Below, one piece after another: positions 45,673-55,251 of a stretch of 64,000 nt of DNA. The notes under the pieces were generated by a model, which was not told where the DNA came from, did not search any database, and worked only from the letters and a program-made list of their open reading frames with translations. Each line of letters begins with the position of its first letter. Position 1 is the stretch's first letter. The stretch spans positions 1 through 64,000 of the forward strand of contig NWBO01000020.1 in the NCBI GenBank assembly GCA_002633275.1, read 5' to 3'. This stretch comes from Bacteroidales bacterium Phil12 (GTDB lineage Bacteria > Bacteroidota > Bacteroidia > Bacteroidales > P3). Position numbers and translations under genes: made by a program.

Positions 45673-45687
45673 CGTTTTATTTTAATT

Positions 45688-48684
45688 TTATTTGTTGATG
45701 ATTAATTTCTTTGTCGTCAATTTACCTTGTGCCGTTATGCTGATAATGTATGAACCGCTTTGAACGTTGTTTAAGTTGATTGTCTTGTTATTCAAATCAG
45801 CGTTGTTTTCGCTATAAACAACCTGACCCAATGTATTGGTGATAACTATATCGGCATTGCTTACGTTAGCATTCAAAGTAAATGTACCATTGGTTGAAGG
45901 GTTCGGCATAATATCCAAAACCATATCGCCATTGGCATCACTCAATGAAGAAGCCTGTACTGTAACCTCTTTGATTTCAGATAACGCAGGCTCACACTGA
46001 GAGAACTGAACTTTTACTTGATAATAGTATTTACCTTCTTGTTCTGCCGTCTCCGTATATACTGCCGTATTCGCATTGCCGACAGAAACCATATTCTCTT
46101 GGGTTGTGCCTTTTGTCCAATCCAAAATATCGCCTGTGTAGTTATTCAAAGTCAATTTAATTTCGTCGCCCACATTATAAACGCTCTTGGTCATGTATAT
46201 CGTACCGCCTTTTGAAGTATTGACGTTAATGGTTACTACATTACTTTCGGCTTGTACTTTATTATTCGAGATTGCAATACGTCTGAAATTGGTTGTGGTG
46301 GAAAGTGCTTGCGGTTGATAATTCTGTTCGTTGTTCGTGCCTTCCGCATCAACCCAGGAAGAGCCGTTACCTCTTTGTTGCCACAAATAAGTAAAGTTAC
46401 CAAAGCCACCCTGTGCCTCTGTACCCGTTATTTGTTCAGGAACCGAGTTCTCACAAATATCGGTTTGAGAAACTGATATAACATTATCAGTAATTTCAGG
46501 ATACAATGTAGTGAAATCTTTGTCATTACCGTATAATGTTCCATAACTATTAGTCATATAAGCACGATACTTGATATAGGTACCTTGTTCAAGTTCCGTC
46601 AAATTGTAAAAATAATTGCCGTACTCCTCGCCTTCTATAACAACCTTAATCGTACCTTCTTCGCCAATTGCAGGGGTGGCACTTTTGTCATCTGCTACAT
46701 AAACAAAACCTTTTTCAACAAATGTTCCTTCTCCGACAGTAGTGTATGAAGCATTCATTGTAGCCGAAGTATAATCGACATTCGTCGGGTCTTTTGTCTG
46801 AGCATATCCGAAACCGGAAGTTGTCGCAGCACTATTTTCTTCTCCCAAATAAATTGTTCCATCTTCGTCCTCGATAAAGGCTTTGTAATAATATGTTGTG
46901 TTGTTTGTCAATCCGGTAACCGAAACCGTAATGTTTTCAAGGTCTGTCAAGTCTTCATCCTCAACTCTTGTTGCCGTGGTCGTTACGTCAGAGTCCGTCG
47001 AATAATAGAAACCTTTGTTTGCAATATTTGTGCTTGTATGCTTGTAAAGAACCTTACCATTCATTTGCATAGATGTAGCATGTCTGTTTGTTGCAGCATT
47101 GGTTGCAATGACAGGATTATTGGAATTGAAGTTAAACAGAATAACAGAATCATTCAAATAATGAACATTTGTTATCTTCATTTCAACACTTTCGCCATTA
47201 ACTTTCTTAGCATTCAAGAAATTAACGATATTTTTTGAACCCGGGAATGCGGCAGCAGGCAATGAAATACTGTTCAATAAACCATCGGCAGGCTCAATAT
47301 ACCAACCTCTGTCATTAGGATTAACATTGATACTGTTGTTTCCGTAGTTTATCCAAGAGTTGATTTTATTCATCTGACCATGATATATCAACATACCGTC
47401 TCCCGGTATATAAGCATCGAAACCTTGTTTCTTTCTATATTCCAAGAAGAAGAATTCATTTGTTCCCGGAATGGATATTCTGTAAGACGTATCGTTTGTT
47501 CCCGTATTCAAAGGCAAACGCAAATTTTCGTAAGTATCACTTAAACTTAAATCGATTATAGCATTCTCTTCGTCAATCCAACCAACACGAATTTTTTGAG
47601 CATTGGACCAAAGACAAGGACTGTTTTGATTATTGTTGTAACTACCCTCACACATAACACTCCAAGTACTTACCGTAACAGCATTACCGCCACTTTCAGC
47701 GTAGTCTGTGTCGTATTCGTCAGGAAGACCCAAAGCGTGTCCGAACTCATGAACAAATGTTCCTATAACCTGATCCGGTTTTTCGGCAGAACAAGTGTAA
47801 CGATTAACCTTTACTCCGTCGTATGATGTTGTGCCGTTTGCTCTACCGGAATGCGGCCAAATCTCATCGGCAATACCTGTCGTGGATTGAGGAGTACCTG
47901 CGTAAATAAACGCAACGTCATCTATAAAACCGTCGCCGTCATTGTCATAAATAGATAAGTCTGCGGAATCTTTTATAAGTTTTATTCCGTCTTTAATCAT
48001 TTCTTTGACATTAACATCATGTATGGTTCCGTATGGAGATTGAGCATCTGAACCATAATACGACATAGAATTATCCAACGTAACAGGTCCTATAACATCA
48101 ATCTGCAAATCCAACTGACCATTGGAATTTATGTAGAAATACTCATGTATAGACCCGCAGCCGTTGTAATTATCCTGCATACACATATTTTCAAAAACGC
48201 TCTTAGGTGTAGTCATCGCCTTATCGGCAAAATTAACCAAAACAACCAATAAATGTTTTACTCCACCGGTTGCAGGGAATGTTGGCAGGTCGTCCTTTGT
48301 CAAAGAATGTTTGTCTTCAAAAAGTTTTTTAAGACCTGCTTTTTGAGTTGCGGAATAAGAAATATGTTTTTCAACGTTTGCCAAGAACAAATTGTCGTTC
48401 ATACTTCTTTGCGTTGGGTCGCAAGCCAACATAGTTGATGCAACCATATTGCCATTAGCATCTCTAACAGCATAAACCATTTGTCCTTGTGCATCGTTAA
48501 GAAGAGTGTAACCATCGGAAGTAACTCCCCAATGCATTCTTTCGTCTCCTCTTAGGTAGTAAGTCAAAGTTCTGCCATTTTGCTTTATCGTTACAGGCTT
48601 CGGATTAGCAGGTACCGCAAACGAAGCTACGCTGACAAAAAGCAATGCAGCCAACATAAATGTTTTCAACAATGTTCTTTTCAT
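45688..48684 (-). CDS. M6-like secreted metalloprotease with type IX sorting domain
   Basis: 998 residues. The signal peptide ends about 23. A propeptide-like part is followed by the catalytic domain with HEFGHALGLPDEYD (H312, E313, H316 and D322) and a downstream WSVMCEG Met-turn-like segment, the M6/immune-inhibitor-A arrangement. Fibronectin/Ig-like beta domains follow (about 540-900), with repeated FNSNNPV and VTGLTNNTTYYYKAF phrases. The C-terminal 75 residues are a sorting domain (PNPSTNGTFTL, GSYIISITAQGKLTTKKLIINK). It should be exported through the type IX system. The M6 peptidases of this phylum are frequent surface enzymes. Confidence 0.88.
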   Translation of the reverse strand: MKRTLLKTFMLAALLFVSVASFAVPANPKPVTIKQNGRTLTYYLRGDERMHWGVTSDGYTLLNDAQGQMVYAVRDANGNMVASTMLACDPTQRSMNDNLFLANVEKHISYSATQKAGLKKLFEDKHSLTKDDLPTFPATGGVKHLLVVLVNFADKAMTTPKSVFENMCMQDNYNGCGSIHEYFYINSNGQLDLQIDVIGPVTLDNSMSYYGSDAQSPYGTIHDVNVKEMIKDGIKLIKDSADLSIYDNDGDGFIDDVAFIYAGTPQSTTGIADEIWPHSGRANGTTSYDGVKVNRYTCSAEKPDQVIGTFVHEFGHALGLPDEYDTDYAESGGNAVTVSTWSVMCEGSYNNNQNSPCLWSNAQKIRVGWIDEENAIIDLSLSDTYENLRLPLNTGTNDTSYRISIPGTNEFFFLEYRKKQGFDAYIPGDGMLIYHGQMNKINSWINYGNNSINVNPNDRGWYIEPADGLLNSISLPAAAFPGSKNIVNFLNAKKVNGESVEMKITNVHYLNDSVILFNFNSNNPVIATNAATNRHATSMQMNGKVLYKHTSTNIANKGFYYSTDSDVTTTATRVEDEDLTDLENITVSVTGLTNNTTYYYKAFIEDEDGTIYLGEENSAATTSGFGYAQTKDPTNVDYTSATMNASYTTVGEGTFVEKGFVYVADDKSATPAIGEEGTIKVVIEGEEYGNYFYNLTELEQGTYIKYRAYMTNSYGTLYGNDKDFTTLYPEITDNVISVSQTDICENSVPEQITGTEAQGGFGNFTYLWQQRGNGSSWVDAEGTNNEQNYQPQALSTTTNFRRIAISNNKVQAESNVVTINVNTSKGGTIYMTKSVYNVGDEIKLTLNNYTGDILDWTKGTTQENMVSVGNANTAVYTETAEQEGKYYYQVKVQFSQCEPALSEIKEVTVQASSLSDANGDMVLDIMPNPSTNGTFTLNANVSNADIVITNTLGQVVYSENNADLNNKTINLNNVQSGSYIISITAQGKLTTKKLIINK

Positions 48685-48957
48685 TTTTTTATTTAATTTT
48701 ATTTTATTTAGTCTAAGTAATTAATTTACTCATCATTATAACTGCTATCGCAGTGTTAAAAACTATCTTAATTTTAAGCCATACCAAGTTTGCAACAAAT
48801 ATTTTGTAACATCACACCAATATCGTTACGCTTTTCTATCGAAGAAAAAATTTTCCCAAGAGAATAAACGCAAAAATTTCAATTAAAGTATATAAAAAAT
48901 TCAACTCAAACTATTTTTTTGTCTTTTATTTAACATTAAAAATAGCATCTTATCACT
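48685..48957. other. A/T-rich spacer upstream of the M6 protease
   Basis: About 270 bases. It contains a short TCGCAGTGTTAAAAACTA stretch, a degenerate relative of the dispersed repeat units. No gene or clear -33/-7 promoter is found. Confidence 0.35.
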
Positions 48958-49965
48958 CTATTTTTTTGTTTTCTTAGGAAATAAACTCCTTTGAATATTG
49001 TAGTTAGGTTCGTAATCGTCATTTTTCTCAGACTTGTTACGAGGCAATATGTTATGTTTGATTTTTTTCCACTTACCGCCTTCAAATTTCAATCCCACAA
49101 CCTCGCCCGAAGGAACATAATAAAGTTTCAAATCGTCCATACCCATTGTTGCAGGTTCCAACAAATCGAAAAATATCATTTTATCCTTTTCCGTTTTGGC
49201 AGGCTCTTTTTCAAAAGGCTTCGGTTTATGAAATTTTGAACCTTTCGCCTTTTGGTTTGAAACAATATCGTAATACTGCAAGCCGTATTTCAGCGTGAAA
49301 TTGGCATCGGTGGAATACTCAAAAACATAACGCATACGGTCTTTATCCTTATAGAAAACATTTTGTCCGAAAACAGGACGTCCGTCAGACTTGAAACTTA
49401 TCGGTTCAATGATTTTCTTTCTCGAATACAAGTCGTTGCCGTCCCAACCCAACAACACATAATAAGTTCTTTTGTCAAAACTCTGCTCAATCAATTCATA
49501 ATAAACGCAACCATACCAAGAACTATCGTCAAGTTTCTGATTTTCTTCGTCCGGTATCTGTTCGCTTTTGTCAAACAACCGAAAAGTTTGGTATTCTCCC
49601 GTAACCTTGTTTTTAGATTGTACAAAACCATAATTTTCATAAGTACCGTTGTCGTCGGCAATAGCCCAAGTGAAGATTTTGAATTGTTTGTCTTTTGAAG
49701 TCAGTATATTGATTTTATCTAATTTAGGAAATTTATAAGCGAAACTTTTATCGAAATCCAAAGCCTGTTCCATTTCGGAAATAAACTTCTCATTGGCTGC
49801 AAAGCGTTCATTATCTTTTTTTGCAGAAAACATCTGTTGCATAAGCGGTTCCAATATCATTTCAAAGCCTTGCATATTGTAAGATTTTTGTGCAAAACCC
49901 TCCATACCGCTTACAGCAAGCAAAACAATAAAAGCAATCTTTATTTTTCCAAAAATATTATTCAT
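48958..49965 (-). CDS. Secreted hypothetical protein (335 aa)
   Basis: The signal peptide ends about residue 25 (GMEGFA-Q). The mature protein has the strand-rich segments DKFNILTSKDKQFKIFTWAI-like (about 83-100) and CVYYELIEQSFDKRTYYVLLGWDGN (about 150-175), and ends in a basic KNDDYEPNYNIQRSLFPKKTKK tail. I recognise no family beyond a general Bacteroidota envelope protein of the periplasm. It starts 24 bases beyond dapF on the same strand and could follow it in one transcript. Confidence 0.6.
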   Translation of the reverse strand: MNNIFGKIKIAFIVLLAVSGMEGFAQKSYNMQGFEMILEPLMQQMFSAKKDNERFAANEKFISEMEQALDFDKSFAYKFPKLDKINILTSKDKQFKIFTWAIADDNGTYENYGFVQSKNKVTGEYQTFRLFDKSEQIPDEENQKLDDSSWYGCVYYELIEQSFDKRTYYVLLGWDGNDLYSRKKIIEPISFKSDGRPVFGQNVFYKDKDRMRYVFEYSTDANFTLKYGLQYYDIVSNQKAKGSKFHKPKPFEKEPAKTEKDKMIFFDLLEPATMGMDDLKLYYVPSGEVVGLKFEGGKWKKIKHNILPRNKSEKNDDYEPNYNIQRSLFPKKTKK

Positions 49966-49989
49966 CTTATCTATTTCCCAAGTCGTATT

Positions 49990-50781
49990 CTACAAAACAA
50001 TATCGCCTTCAAAAACTTTAACGGCACTTCCGATAAGCATTATGCTGCTAAAACCATTACCGTTTTTCTCGAACTCAACAGTTAAATTGTCGTGCAAAGT
50101 ATTAACATTTATCGAATGTTTCCCGTCTTTTAATTTCTTTTTTATCGAATACACCAACGCCGATGCAACTATACCCGTTCCGCAAGCCAAAGTCTCATCT
50201 TCCACACCTCTTTCGTAGGTACGAACCGATATATCGTTTGCCCCCGATATTGCCACAAAATCGACATTAGTGCCGTTATGTTTTTCAAAACAGGCTTCGT
50301 TCCTTAGTTTTCTGCCTTTTGCAACGACATCTGCTTTACTTAAATCCTTAACAAAACTTACAAAATGCGAAGTTCCAGTATCAATCCAAATACCGTCCTC
50401 CATTATTTCAAGTTTATCGGTATTGGTCATTTTCAAAGCAACGGTCTTTTCATCGACAACTCTTGCAAAGTGCATACCGTCAGAAGCCAAAAACGAGAAT
50501 ACGGCATTTGTTGAAACGCCGATATGTTTGGCAAACATCGTTATACATCTGCCGCCATTGCCACACATCATTCCGCTTGTGCCGTCAGGGTTGTAAAACG
50601 TCATCTCGAAATCCGCCATAGGAGTTTTCTTCAAAAGAATAACGCCGTCTGCTCCAATTCCAAAATGTCTGTCGCAAAGTTTCGTTATCTGCTCAACGGA
50701 AAGGTTTATATCATTTTTCCTTGCATCAAACAATACAAAATCGTTGCCCGCACCATGATATTTATAAAAATGTAATCGCAT
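49990..50781 (-). CDS. dapF: Diaminopimelate epimerase
   Basis: 263 residues. It interconverts LL- and meso-diaminopimelate for lysine and peptidoglycan synthesis, in the cytosol. The two catalytic cysteines are C73 in MMCGNGGRC and the one in LACGTGIVAS (about 205). FYKYHGAGNDF and NPDGT (about 64-68) mark the substrate loop. Length is typical. It is followed on the same strand by the 335-residue secreted gene and preceded 27 bases upstream by a small membrane gene. Confidence 0.95.
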   Translation of the reverse strand: MRLHFYKYHGAGNDFVLFDARKNDINLSVEQITKLCDRHFGIGADGVILLKKTPMADFEMTFYNPDGTSGMMCGNGGRCITMFAKHIGVSTNAVFSFLASDGMHFARVVDEKTVALKMTNTDKLEIMEDGIWIDTGTSHFVSFVKDLSKADVVAKGRKLRNEACFEKHNGTNVDFVAISGANDISVRTYERGVEDETLACGTGIVASALVYSIKKKLKDGKHSINVNTLHDNLTVEFEKNGNGFSSIMLIGSAVKVFEGDIVL

Positions 50782-50808
50782 CTTTATCGCTTATGAACTC
50801 TATCGTGA

Positions 50809-51105
50809 TTATTTAACTTCTTCTGCCTTAACCTCTTCTATCTTTTCTTTTTCTTTAAGGCTGTTAAGTTCTTTGGCTATTCTATCCAATGAAGTTTTCT
50901 TTTCATACAACTCGTTGGATATTACAATTGTTTGATACAACATAAATATTATTGCAGCAATTACAACAATCAAACCTAATGTATATGTAATAGGCACTTT
51001 GTCGCTTTCAAACGCCGGCAACTGAATCAACATCATAATGACTATCAGTATTCCTGCCAACAACATTACAAAGAAATTTCTCAAAGTTATTTTATTCATA
51101 GCCAT
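50809..51105 (-). CDS. Small two-helix membrane protein with charged tail (98 aa)
   Basis: Hydrophobic helices lie at about 10-28 and 40-62. A Lys/Glu-rich C-terminal helix (about 70-98) with coiled-coil character follows. No family is recognised. It lies 27 bases before dapF and may be co-transcribed with it. Small proteins of this layout are common in the inner membrane; a function cannot be given. Confidence 0.6.
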   Translation of the reverse strand: MAMNKITLRNFFVMLLAGILIVIMMLIQLPAFESDKVPITYTLGLIVVIAAIIFMLYQTIVISNELYEKKTSLDRIAKELNSLKEKEKIEEVKAEEVK

Positions 51106-51208
51106 TGTTTTTTATGTTACGCAAATGTTTGATGCACCGAAAAGTGTTTATAACACCAATCCCTTATTCAGCACATCAAACATTACGCAACGATTTTATT
51201 GTTAAAAA

Positions 51209-53272
51209 TTATTTTTCAATTCTTATTCTCGCATCAACGGCAACAACTTCCGTCATTGAACCCAACAACGGATTCAAGTCCATTTCCGCTATTTCGGGAG
51301 CAGCCTGAACCAATGCCGAAACTCTTGCTATTTGGTCGGCGTAAATATCTTCATTAACGCCTTCTTGTCCTCTGACTCCTTGAATAATCTTGTAACCCTT
51401 CAATGATTTAATCATTTCTTTGGCTTCTTTTATTCCGATAGGTGCTAAATTGGAACGGACATCTTTCAATACTTCGATAAATATACCGCCTAATCCGCAA
51501 AGAACCTGATGACCGAACATAGGAGTCTTTATACTTCCTATATAAACCTCCGTACCGTCGTACATATGGTAGCATTGAACGGCATAGGTGTCTTTGATTT
51601 TTATCAAACGCTGGAACTCTTTTCTGACGTTTTCTTCGCCTTTGACGTTCAAACTTACACCACCCACATCGGATTTATGTACGGGACCGACAACTTTCAT
51701 TACAACCGGATAGCCGACTTTATTTGCAAAATCAACAATCTCTTGTTCTTTATCGGAAGAAATATCAACCGTGTGATGAATACCTGCCACGTCAAACAAT
51801 TCGTTAATAACTTTAACGTCGATATATCCATTGTCGCATTTGTCTATTATGGAACGGATTTTTGCAGTATCAATCTTGATAACATCGTCCTCTGTTGCAG
51901 GTGCAGGTGTTGAAACTATTCTGCCGACTGCATTGCCGAATACCGTTTCGTCAGGGAAATATGTATTGCCTTTATTGACAAACGCTTTAACCTCGTCGCC
52001 CGCAACCAATGTAGAAGGTAATATCGGGAAGATAGGTTTTTTGCAAGTCTTCAATTTATCGGACAATACATCGTATGCTTCAAATATAGGCAACAATCCC
52101 GGTGTTCCGAAGATAACACACATTGCGTCTATATTGTCAAGTTTTTTATCAACCGTCTCTATTATTTCGCCCAATTGTTCAGGAGTTCCCGTTGCCAAAA
52201 AGTCAATAGGGTTGGAAACCGATGAACCTGCGAACAATTTGCCTAATAACTCCTCTGCAACAGGTCCTTCAATCTTCGGAATATTCAAACCAACCTTACT
52301 CAAAGCGTCTGTAAGCATAACGGCAGGACCGCCTGCGTGAGTTATGATTGCAATATTTTTGCCCTCAAACTGAGGATAAGTGAAGATGTTTGCCACCGTT
52401 ACCAATTCTTCTCTGCCATAGCAACGAACTATGCCTGCTTTTCTAAACAAAGCATCAACAGCCACATCATCGGTTGCCAACGCTCCCGTATGTGAAGAAG
52501 CTGCACGAGAACCGGCAGCAGAATAACCCGCTTTAACAGCCGCAATTCTACAACCTTTGGATATTAAAGATTTGGCGTGTTTTAATAATTTTTCAGGATT
52601 TTTAATATTCTCTATGTAAAGCATAATAACTTTACTTGAAGTCTCAGGGTCGAAAACTTCGTCGTGATATTCCAACAAATCCTCAATACCCAACTGAGCC
52701 GAGTTACCGACAGCCCAACAATGATTGAAATGCAATCCTTGTTGCTTGCCTATATCCATTATGAAACAGCCTGTTGCACCGCTACCGGTTATGAAATCCA
52801 CTCCTCTTGGAGATGGTTCGCTGAAAGGCTGAGAGAATATTGCGTGATGATATGGAGTAAATATACCCGTACAGTTAGGTCCAATCAAACAACCTCCGTT
52901 TTCCTCGATTATTTTAACAATTCTCTGCTCCAACTCTTTACCTTCGTGAGATTCTTCCCCAAAACCTGCGCTGATGATTACAAAGGCTTTACAACCTTTT
53001 TCCTTTGCCAAAACTTCAACGCTTGCTTCTGCAAATTTGCTTGCTATTGCCATAACGGCGAAATCCACTTGCGGCAAATCTTGTACATTTCTAAAACATT
53101 TAACGCCTTGTATTTCATCTGCTTTCGGATTAACGCAATAAAGTTCGCCATTAAAGTTTCCTTCTTTTATATTTCTCACCAAAGCACCGCCAGGTTTGGT
53201 TACATCGTCGCTTGCTCCTACAACCACTATACTACGTGGATTTACAAGCTCTTTTGTTACTTTTGTTGCCAT
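51209..53272 (-). CDS. ADP-forming acyl-CoA synthetase, fused alpha/beta type
   Basis: 687 residues. It converts an acyl-CoA, ADP and phosphate to acid, CoA and ATP (or the reverse) in the cytosol. The N-terminal CoA-binding Rossmann domain starts RSIVVVGASDDVTKPGG. The succinyl-CoA-ligase-like part carries phosphohistidine H261 in RAASSHTGALA, and GPNCTG (131-136) binds CoA. A C-terminal ATP-grasp domain (about 465-687) has GYPVVMKVVGP and GGIFIEVLKDV. The alpha-beta fusion in one chain is the usual form in fermenting gut bacteria, for substrate-level phosphorylation. The substrate could be acetyl-, propionyl- or branched acyl-CoA; the sequence does not decide. Its 3' neighbour in the window is a small membrane gene on the same strand. 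Confidence 0.9.
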   Translation of the reverse strand: MATKVTKELVNPRSIVVVGASDDVTKPGGALVRNIKEGNFNGELYCVNPKADEIQGVKCFRNVQDLPQVDFAVMAIASKFAEASVEVLAKEKGCKAFVIISAGFGEESHEGKELEQRIVKIIEENGGCLIGPNCTGIFTPYHHAIFSQPFSEPSPRGVDFITGSGATGCFIMDIGKQQGLHFNHCWAVGNSAQLGIEDLLEYHDEVFDPETSSKVIMLYIENIKNPEKLLKHAKSLISKGCRIAAVKAGYSAAGSRAASSHTGALATDDVAVDALFRKAGIVRCYGREELVTVANIFTYPQFEGKNIAIITHAGGPAVMLTDALSKVGLNIPKIEGPVAEELLGKLFAGSSVSNPIDFLATGTPEQLGEIIETVDKKLDNIDAMCVIFGTPGLLPIFEAYDVLSDKLKTCKKPIFPILPSTLVAGDEVKAFVNKGNTYFPDETVFGNAVGRIVSTPAPATEDDVIKIDTAKIRSIIDKCDNGYIDVKVINELFDVAGIHHTVDISSDKEQEIVDFANKVGYPVVMKVVGPVHKSDVGGVSLNVKGEENVRKEFQRLIKIKDTYAVQCYHMYDGTEVYIGSIKTPMFGHQVLCGLGGIFIEVLKDVRSNLAPIGIKEAKEMIKSLKGYKIIQGVRGQEGVNEDIYADQIARVSALVQAAPEIAEMDLNPLLGSMTEVVAVDARIRIEK

Positions 53273-53377
53273 TTTTATTTTATTCTTTTTATTAATCGTG
53301 ATTTATTTATCTCTTTTTCATTTCCATAAAGGAGTTGCAAAAATACAAATTTTTCTCTACTTGGCAAAATAAAAAAC

Positions 53378-53433
53378 TAAAAGTGCGATACCTTTTTTCA
53401 AAATACCGCACTTATGCTTTGAATGTTATTTCA
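53378..53433 (-). terminator. Terminator of the arsenic operon (repeat copy 1)
   Basis: Arms AAGTGCG (53380s) and CGCACTT enclose CTTTTTTC-type loop sequence; on the minus strand CATAAGTGCGGTATTTTG is followed by AAAAAAGGTATCGCACTTTT. An almost identical block lies at 57043-57098 behind the restriction operon. Confidence 0.72.
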
Positions 53434-53495
53434 AATTAGTTGATTTTCAATGAACCCAAAACGTTCTAATCAAAGTTTGCGTTTATTATTTCTTA

Positions 53496-54836
53496 TCAAA
53501 ATAAATTCCCAAAAATATAGCCTGATATTGTAGCCATAACAATGACAAGAAGCACATAAACAATCGTTTTCTTTGTTCCTAATACGCCACGAATGACCAA
53601 CATATTTGGCAATGATAACGAAGGACCGGCCAATAATAGAGCCAAAGCCGGGCCTTTACCCATTCCCGAAGCCAATAAGCCTTGTATGATAGGTACTTCC
53701 GTCAATGTTGCAAAATACATAAATGCTCCGGTAAAACTTGCAAAAAAATTAGATAGCAACGAATTACCTCCTACCGCCCATTCTATCCAACTGTTGGGAA
53801 TAATGCCTGCGATAGCCGTGTTGTCGTGTGTTGAGCCCAACAGGAAACCTGCCATGGTAACACCTATTGCCATTAGTGGCAATATCTGTTTGGCAAAGCC
53901 CCATGAAGCAAACAGCCATTCTCTGTTTTCTTCATTTTGCTTATCTGCAAGCAGAATTATAGACAATGACGTTATTGCCACAACCATAGGTATGAGAGGT
54001 ATCAACTTTGCATTATCGATAAACAAATTGGCAAGAATTGTGGAAATGACAGTAATCACAACACCAGTAATAACCCACACAAGACGGAGTTTCAATATCT
54101 TAACAAGCGACCAACACAATAATAAAGATAATATGCCTACCATATGCCATTTATATGTGAAAATACAGTACCACATGCCCATCTCCGAAGTAGCCGGCGC
54201 ACCCCAATTTGCAAAAACAAGAATCAGAACCAACGTAAAGAAATGAAATGAAGTCTGCCATATAGGGCGTTTTTCGGGTGGTGGCACAATATTCATCTGT
54301 TCCTCTTTCTTGGATTTTTCTTCTTTGCGAAAAATAAACGACATTGTCAATCCAATAACAACGGAGAACAAAATTGCCCCAATTATTCGTGCAACTCCCA
54401 TTTCAATCCCTAAAATTCGTGCTGTCAAAATTATTGACAATATACTGATTGCCGGCCCTGAATAGAGAAATGCAATGGCAGGGCCTAATCCCGCTCCTCG
54501 TTTGTAAATGCTTGTAAATAATGGTAAAATCGTGCATGAACACACGGCAAGGATACCGCCCGAAACAGATGCTATTGTGTATGACAACCATTTCTTTGCA
54601 TTAGCACCAAAATACTTTAAAACAGAACTTTGACTAACAAACACGGCAATGACTCCTGCTATAAAGAAAGCAGGTAACAAACATAATACAATATGTTCCC
54701 GAGCATACCATTTTGTAAGGTCAAGAGTTGCATTTACGGCTGTCATAAAACTCTCGCTGCCAAGTGGCATAAAGAATACTGCCACAAACACTGCGACAAT
54801 CCAGAATAGGATTTTCAAATCTTTTTTTGTCTCCAT
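53496..54836 (-). CDS. arsP: ArsP-like organoarsenical permease
   Basis: 446 residues with eight to ten membrane helices. It belongs to the permease family (DUF318) that includes ArsP, which exports trivalent organoarsenicals. The paired cysteines C99 and C101 in AVCSCTILPLF and the nearby LYSGPAISIL are the family marks, and the symmetric second half has LAGPSLSLPNMLVI. It is the last gene of the arsenic operon, 10 bases after the thioredoxin-like gene. The cysteine pair is consistent with metalloid handling; the exact substrate is inferred from family and neighbours. Confidence 0.85.
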   Translation of the reverse strand: METKKDLKILFWIVAVFVAVFFMPLGSESFMTAVNATLDLTKWYAREHIVLCLLPAFFIAGVIAVFVSQSSVLKYFGANAKKWLSYTIASVSGGILAVCSCTILPLFTSIYKRGAGLGPAIAFLYSGPAISILSIILTARILGIEMGVARIIGAILFSVVIGLTMSFIFRKEEKSKKEEQMNIVPPPEKRPIWQTSFHFFTLVLILVFANWGAPATSEMGMWYCIFTYKWHMVGILSLLLCWSLVKILKLRLVWVITGVVITVISTILANLFIDNAKLIPLIPMVVAITSLSIILLADKQNEENREWLFASWGFAKQILPLMAIGVTMAGFLLGSTHDNTAIAGIIPNSWIEWAVGGNSLLSNFFASFTGAFMYFATLTEVPIIQGLLASGMGKGPALALLLAGPSLSLPNMLVIRGVLGTKKTIVYVLLVIVMATISGYIFGNLF

Positions 54837-54846
54837 AATATCGTTA

Positions 54847-55089
54847 TTAAATACCCAACATCTGCTTTACTTCTCTTTCAGACGGAATATGTCCTTTTAT
54901 TTTAACCACACCATTAACTACAACCGCAGGTGTTGCCATAACATTATAACTCATTATTTCCGTAATATCTTCTATTTTGATGAGTTTTATATCAAGATTA
55001 TAATCTTTAACTACTTTTTCAATAACTTGATAGGTTGATTTGCATTTTGCACAGCCGGGACCTAAAATTTTTATTTCTTTTATATCCAT
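54847..55089 (-). CDS. Small thioredoxin-like protein, CAKC type
   Basis: 80 residues of the MTH895/TM0996 type. The redox motif is C13-A-K-C16 after EIKILGPG, followed by MATPAVVVNGVVKIKG, the cis-Pro loop. The length fits the family. The frame continues upstream without a stop through a Cys-rich stretch to a TAA at 55201-55203, and beyond it in the same frame to an ATG at 55251 that overlaps the preceding stop. So the gene may be the 3' part of a longer ancestral protein broken by one stop codon. Its role is probably electron or metalloid transfer to the ArsP permease. Confidence 0.8.
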   Translation of the reverse strand: MDIKEIKILGPGCAKCKSTYQVIEKVVKDYNLDIKLIKIEDITEIMSYNVMATPAVVVNGVVKIKGHIPSEREVKQMLGI

Positions 55090-55251
55090 ATTTTTCGCAA
55101 TTGTTTTATCTCCGCAACCACAAGATGCCGTGCTTTTTTCTTTTTCTTCTTTTGTAATGTTGTTTTCACACGAACAACTACAAGACTTTGGGGCGAATAA
55201 TTAAGTCCAAAATCCTTTTTTGTTTTCTTTCTTTTCCATTATTTCAATCAT
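55090..55251 (-). pseudogene. Cys-rich 5' segment of the thioredoxin gene, split by an in-frame TAA
   Basis: From the ATG at 55251 (overlapping the ArsG-like stop as ATGA) the frame reads MIEIMEKKENKKGFWT, then TAA (55201-55203). It then continues in the same frame through LFAPKSCSCSCENN and TASCGCGDK into the thioredoxin-like protein, with no further stop. The coupled start, the conserved-looking GFWT-LFAPK join and the metal-binding CSCSC and CGCG motifs suggest a once continuous gene. Alternatively, 16 codons form a separate peptide and translation restarts at 55089. A single base change would explain the stop (TCA to TAA). Confidence 0.45.

Noticed and set aside
55201-55203. Recoding of TAA as an amino acid in the thioredoxin gene
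   Set aside because: TAA is a normal stop for many genes in this window, and no recoding element is visible; a nonsense change or restart is simpler.
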